Below are positions 42,681 through 64,000 of a stretch of DNA of 64,000 bases, in pieces. The stretch is taken from contig JACBWW010000094.1 in assembly GCA_020086605.1 (NCBI GenBank), positions 62,001-126,000 of the forward strand, read 5' to 3'. The notes beneath the pieces were generated by a model. The model saw only the letters and a list, made by a program, of their open reading frames with translations. It did not search any database and was not told the DNA's origin. This DNA is from Lanius collurio. Lineage: Eukaryota > Chordata > Aves > Passeriformes > Laniidae. Each line of letters begins with the position of its first letter. Positions within the stretch are counted from its first letter, which is position 1. Both the position numbers and the translations under genes were made by a program.

Positions 42681-64000
<21,320 letters not shown>

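Overview
This is a 64 kb piece of a bird nuclear genome, with high confidence that it is avian and no confident species call. The genes are vertebrate multi-exon genes with GT-AG introns, the intergenic DNA is compact, and the repeats are avian: 3'-end fragments of CR1 LINEs (about 13830, 43986 and 59899) and LTRs of endogenous retroviruses. Four protein-coding genes were reconstructed exon by exon, with reading phase kept across every junction.

Layout: IKBKB (minus, CDS 837-10844, 21 coding exons, 757 aa, complete); PLAT (plus, CDS 17173-25469, 13 coding exons, 558 aa, complete, with a probable non-coding first exon near 12.8-12.9 kb); AP3M2 (minus, CDS 30120-36181, 8 exons, 418 aa, complete); KAT6A (plus, ATG at 42849, 8 coding exons seen, cut at the right edge; the last two bases of the window are the AG of the next acceptor). 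The order KAT6A-AP3M2-PLAT-IKBKB is that of human 8p11, so the block is ancestral synteny. IKBKB/PLAT and AP3M2/KAT6A are head to head, and PLAT/AP3M2 tail to tail. CpG-rich promoters lie at about 10.3-11.0 kb (IKBKB), 35.8-36.8 kb (AP3M2) and 40.06-41.4 kb (KAT6A). The KAT6A promoter holds a 98-base assembly gap (40481-40578).

The genes do not form one pathway: an NF-kB kinase, a secreted plasminogen activator, a medium (mu) chain of the AP-3 vesicle adaptor, and a MYST-family histone acetyltransferase. The most interesting signals are protein-level changes from the human proteins: Ser to Arg inside the NEMO-binding core of IKBKB, and loss in PLAT of two N-glycan sequons and the EGF O-fucose site, with two new sequons elsewhere. 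Also notable are an intact 272-bp solo LTR (37720-37991) with 6-bp target duplications and a 31-bp CCAAT-box repeat, and a KAT6A leader packed with upstream AUGs. I saw no CRISPR array, prokaryotic element, tRNA or rRNA gene, and no wholly new gene system.
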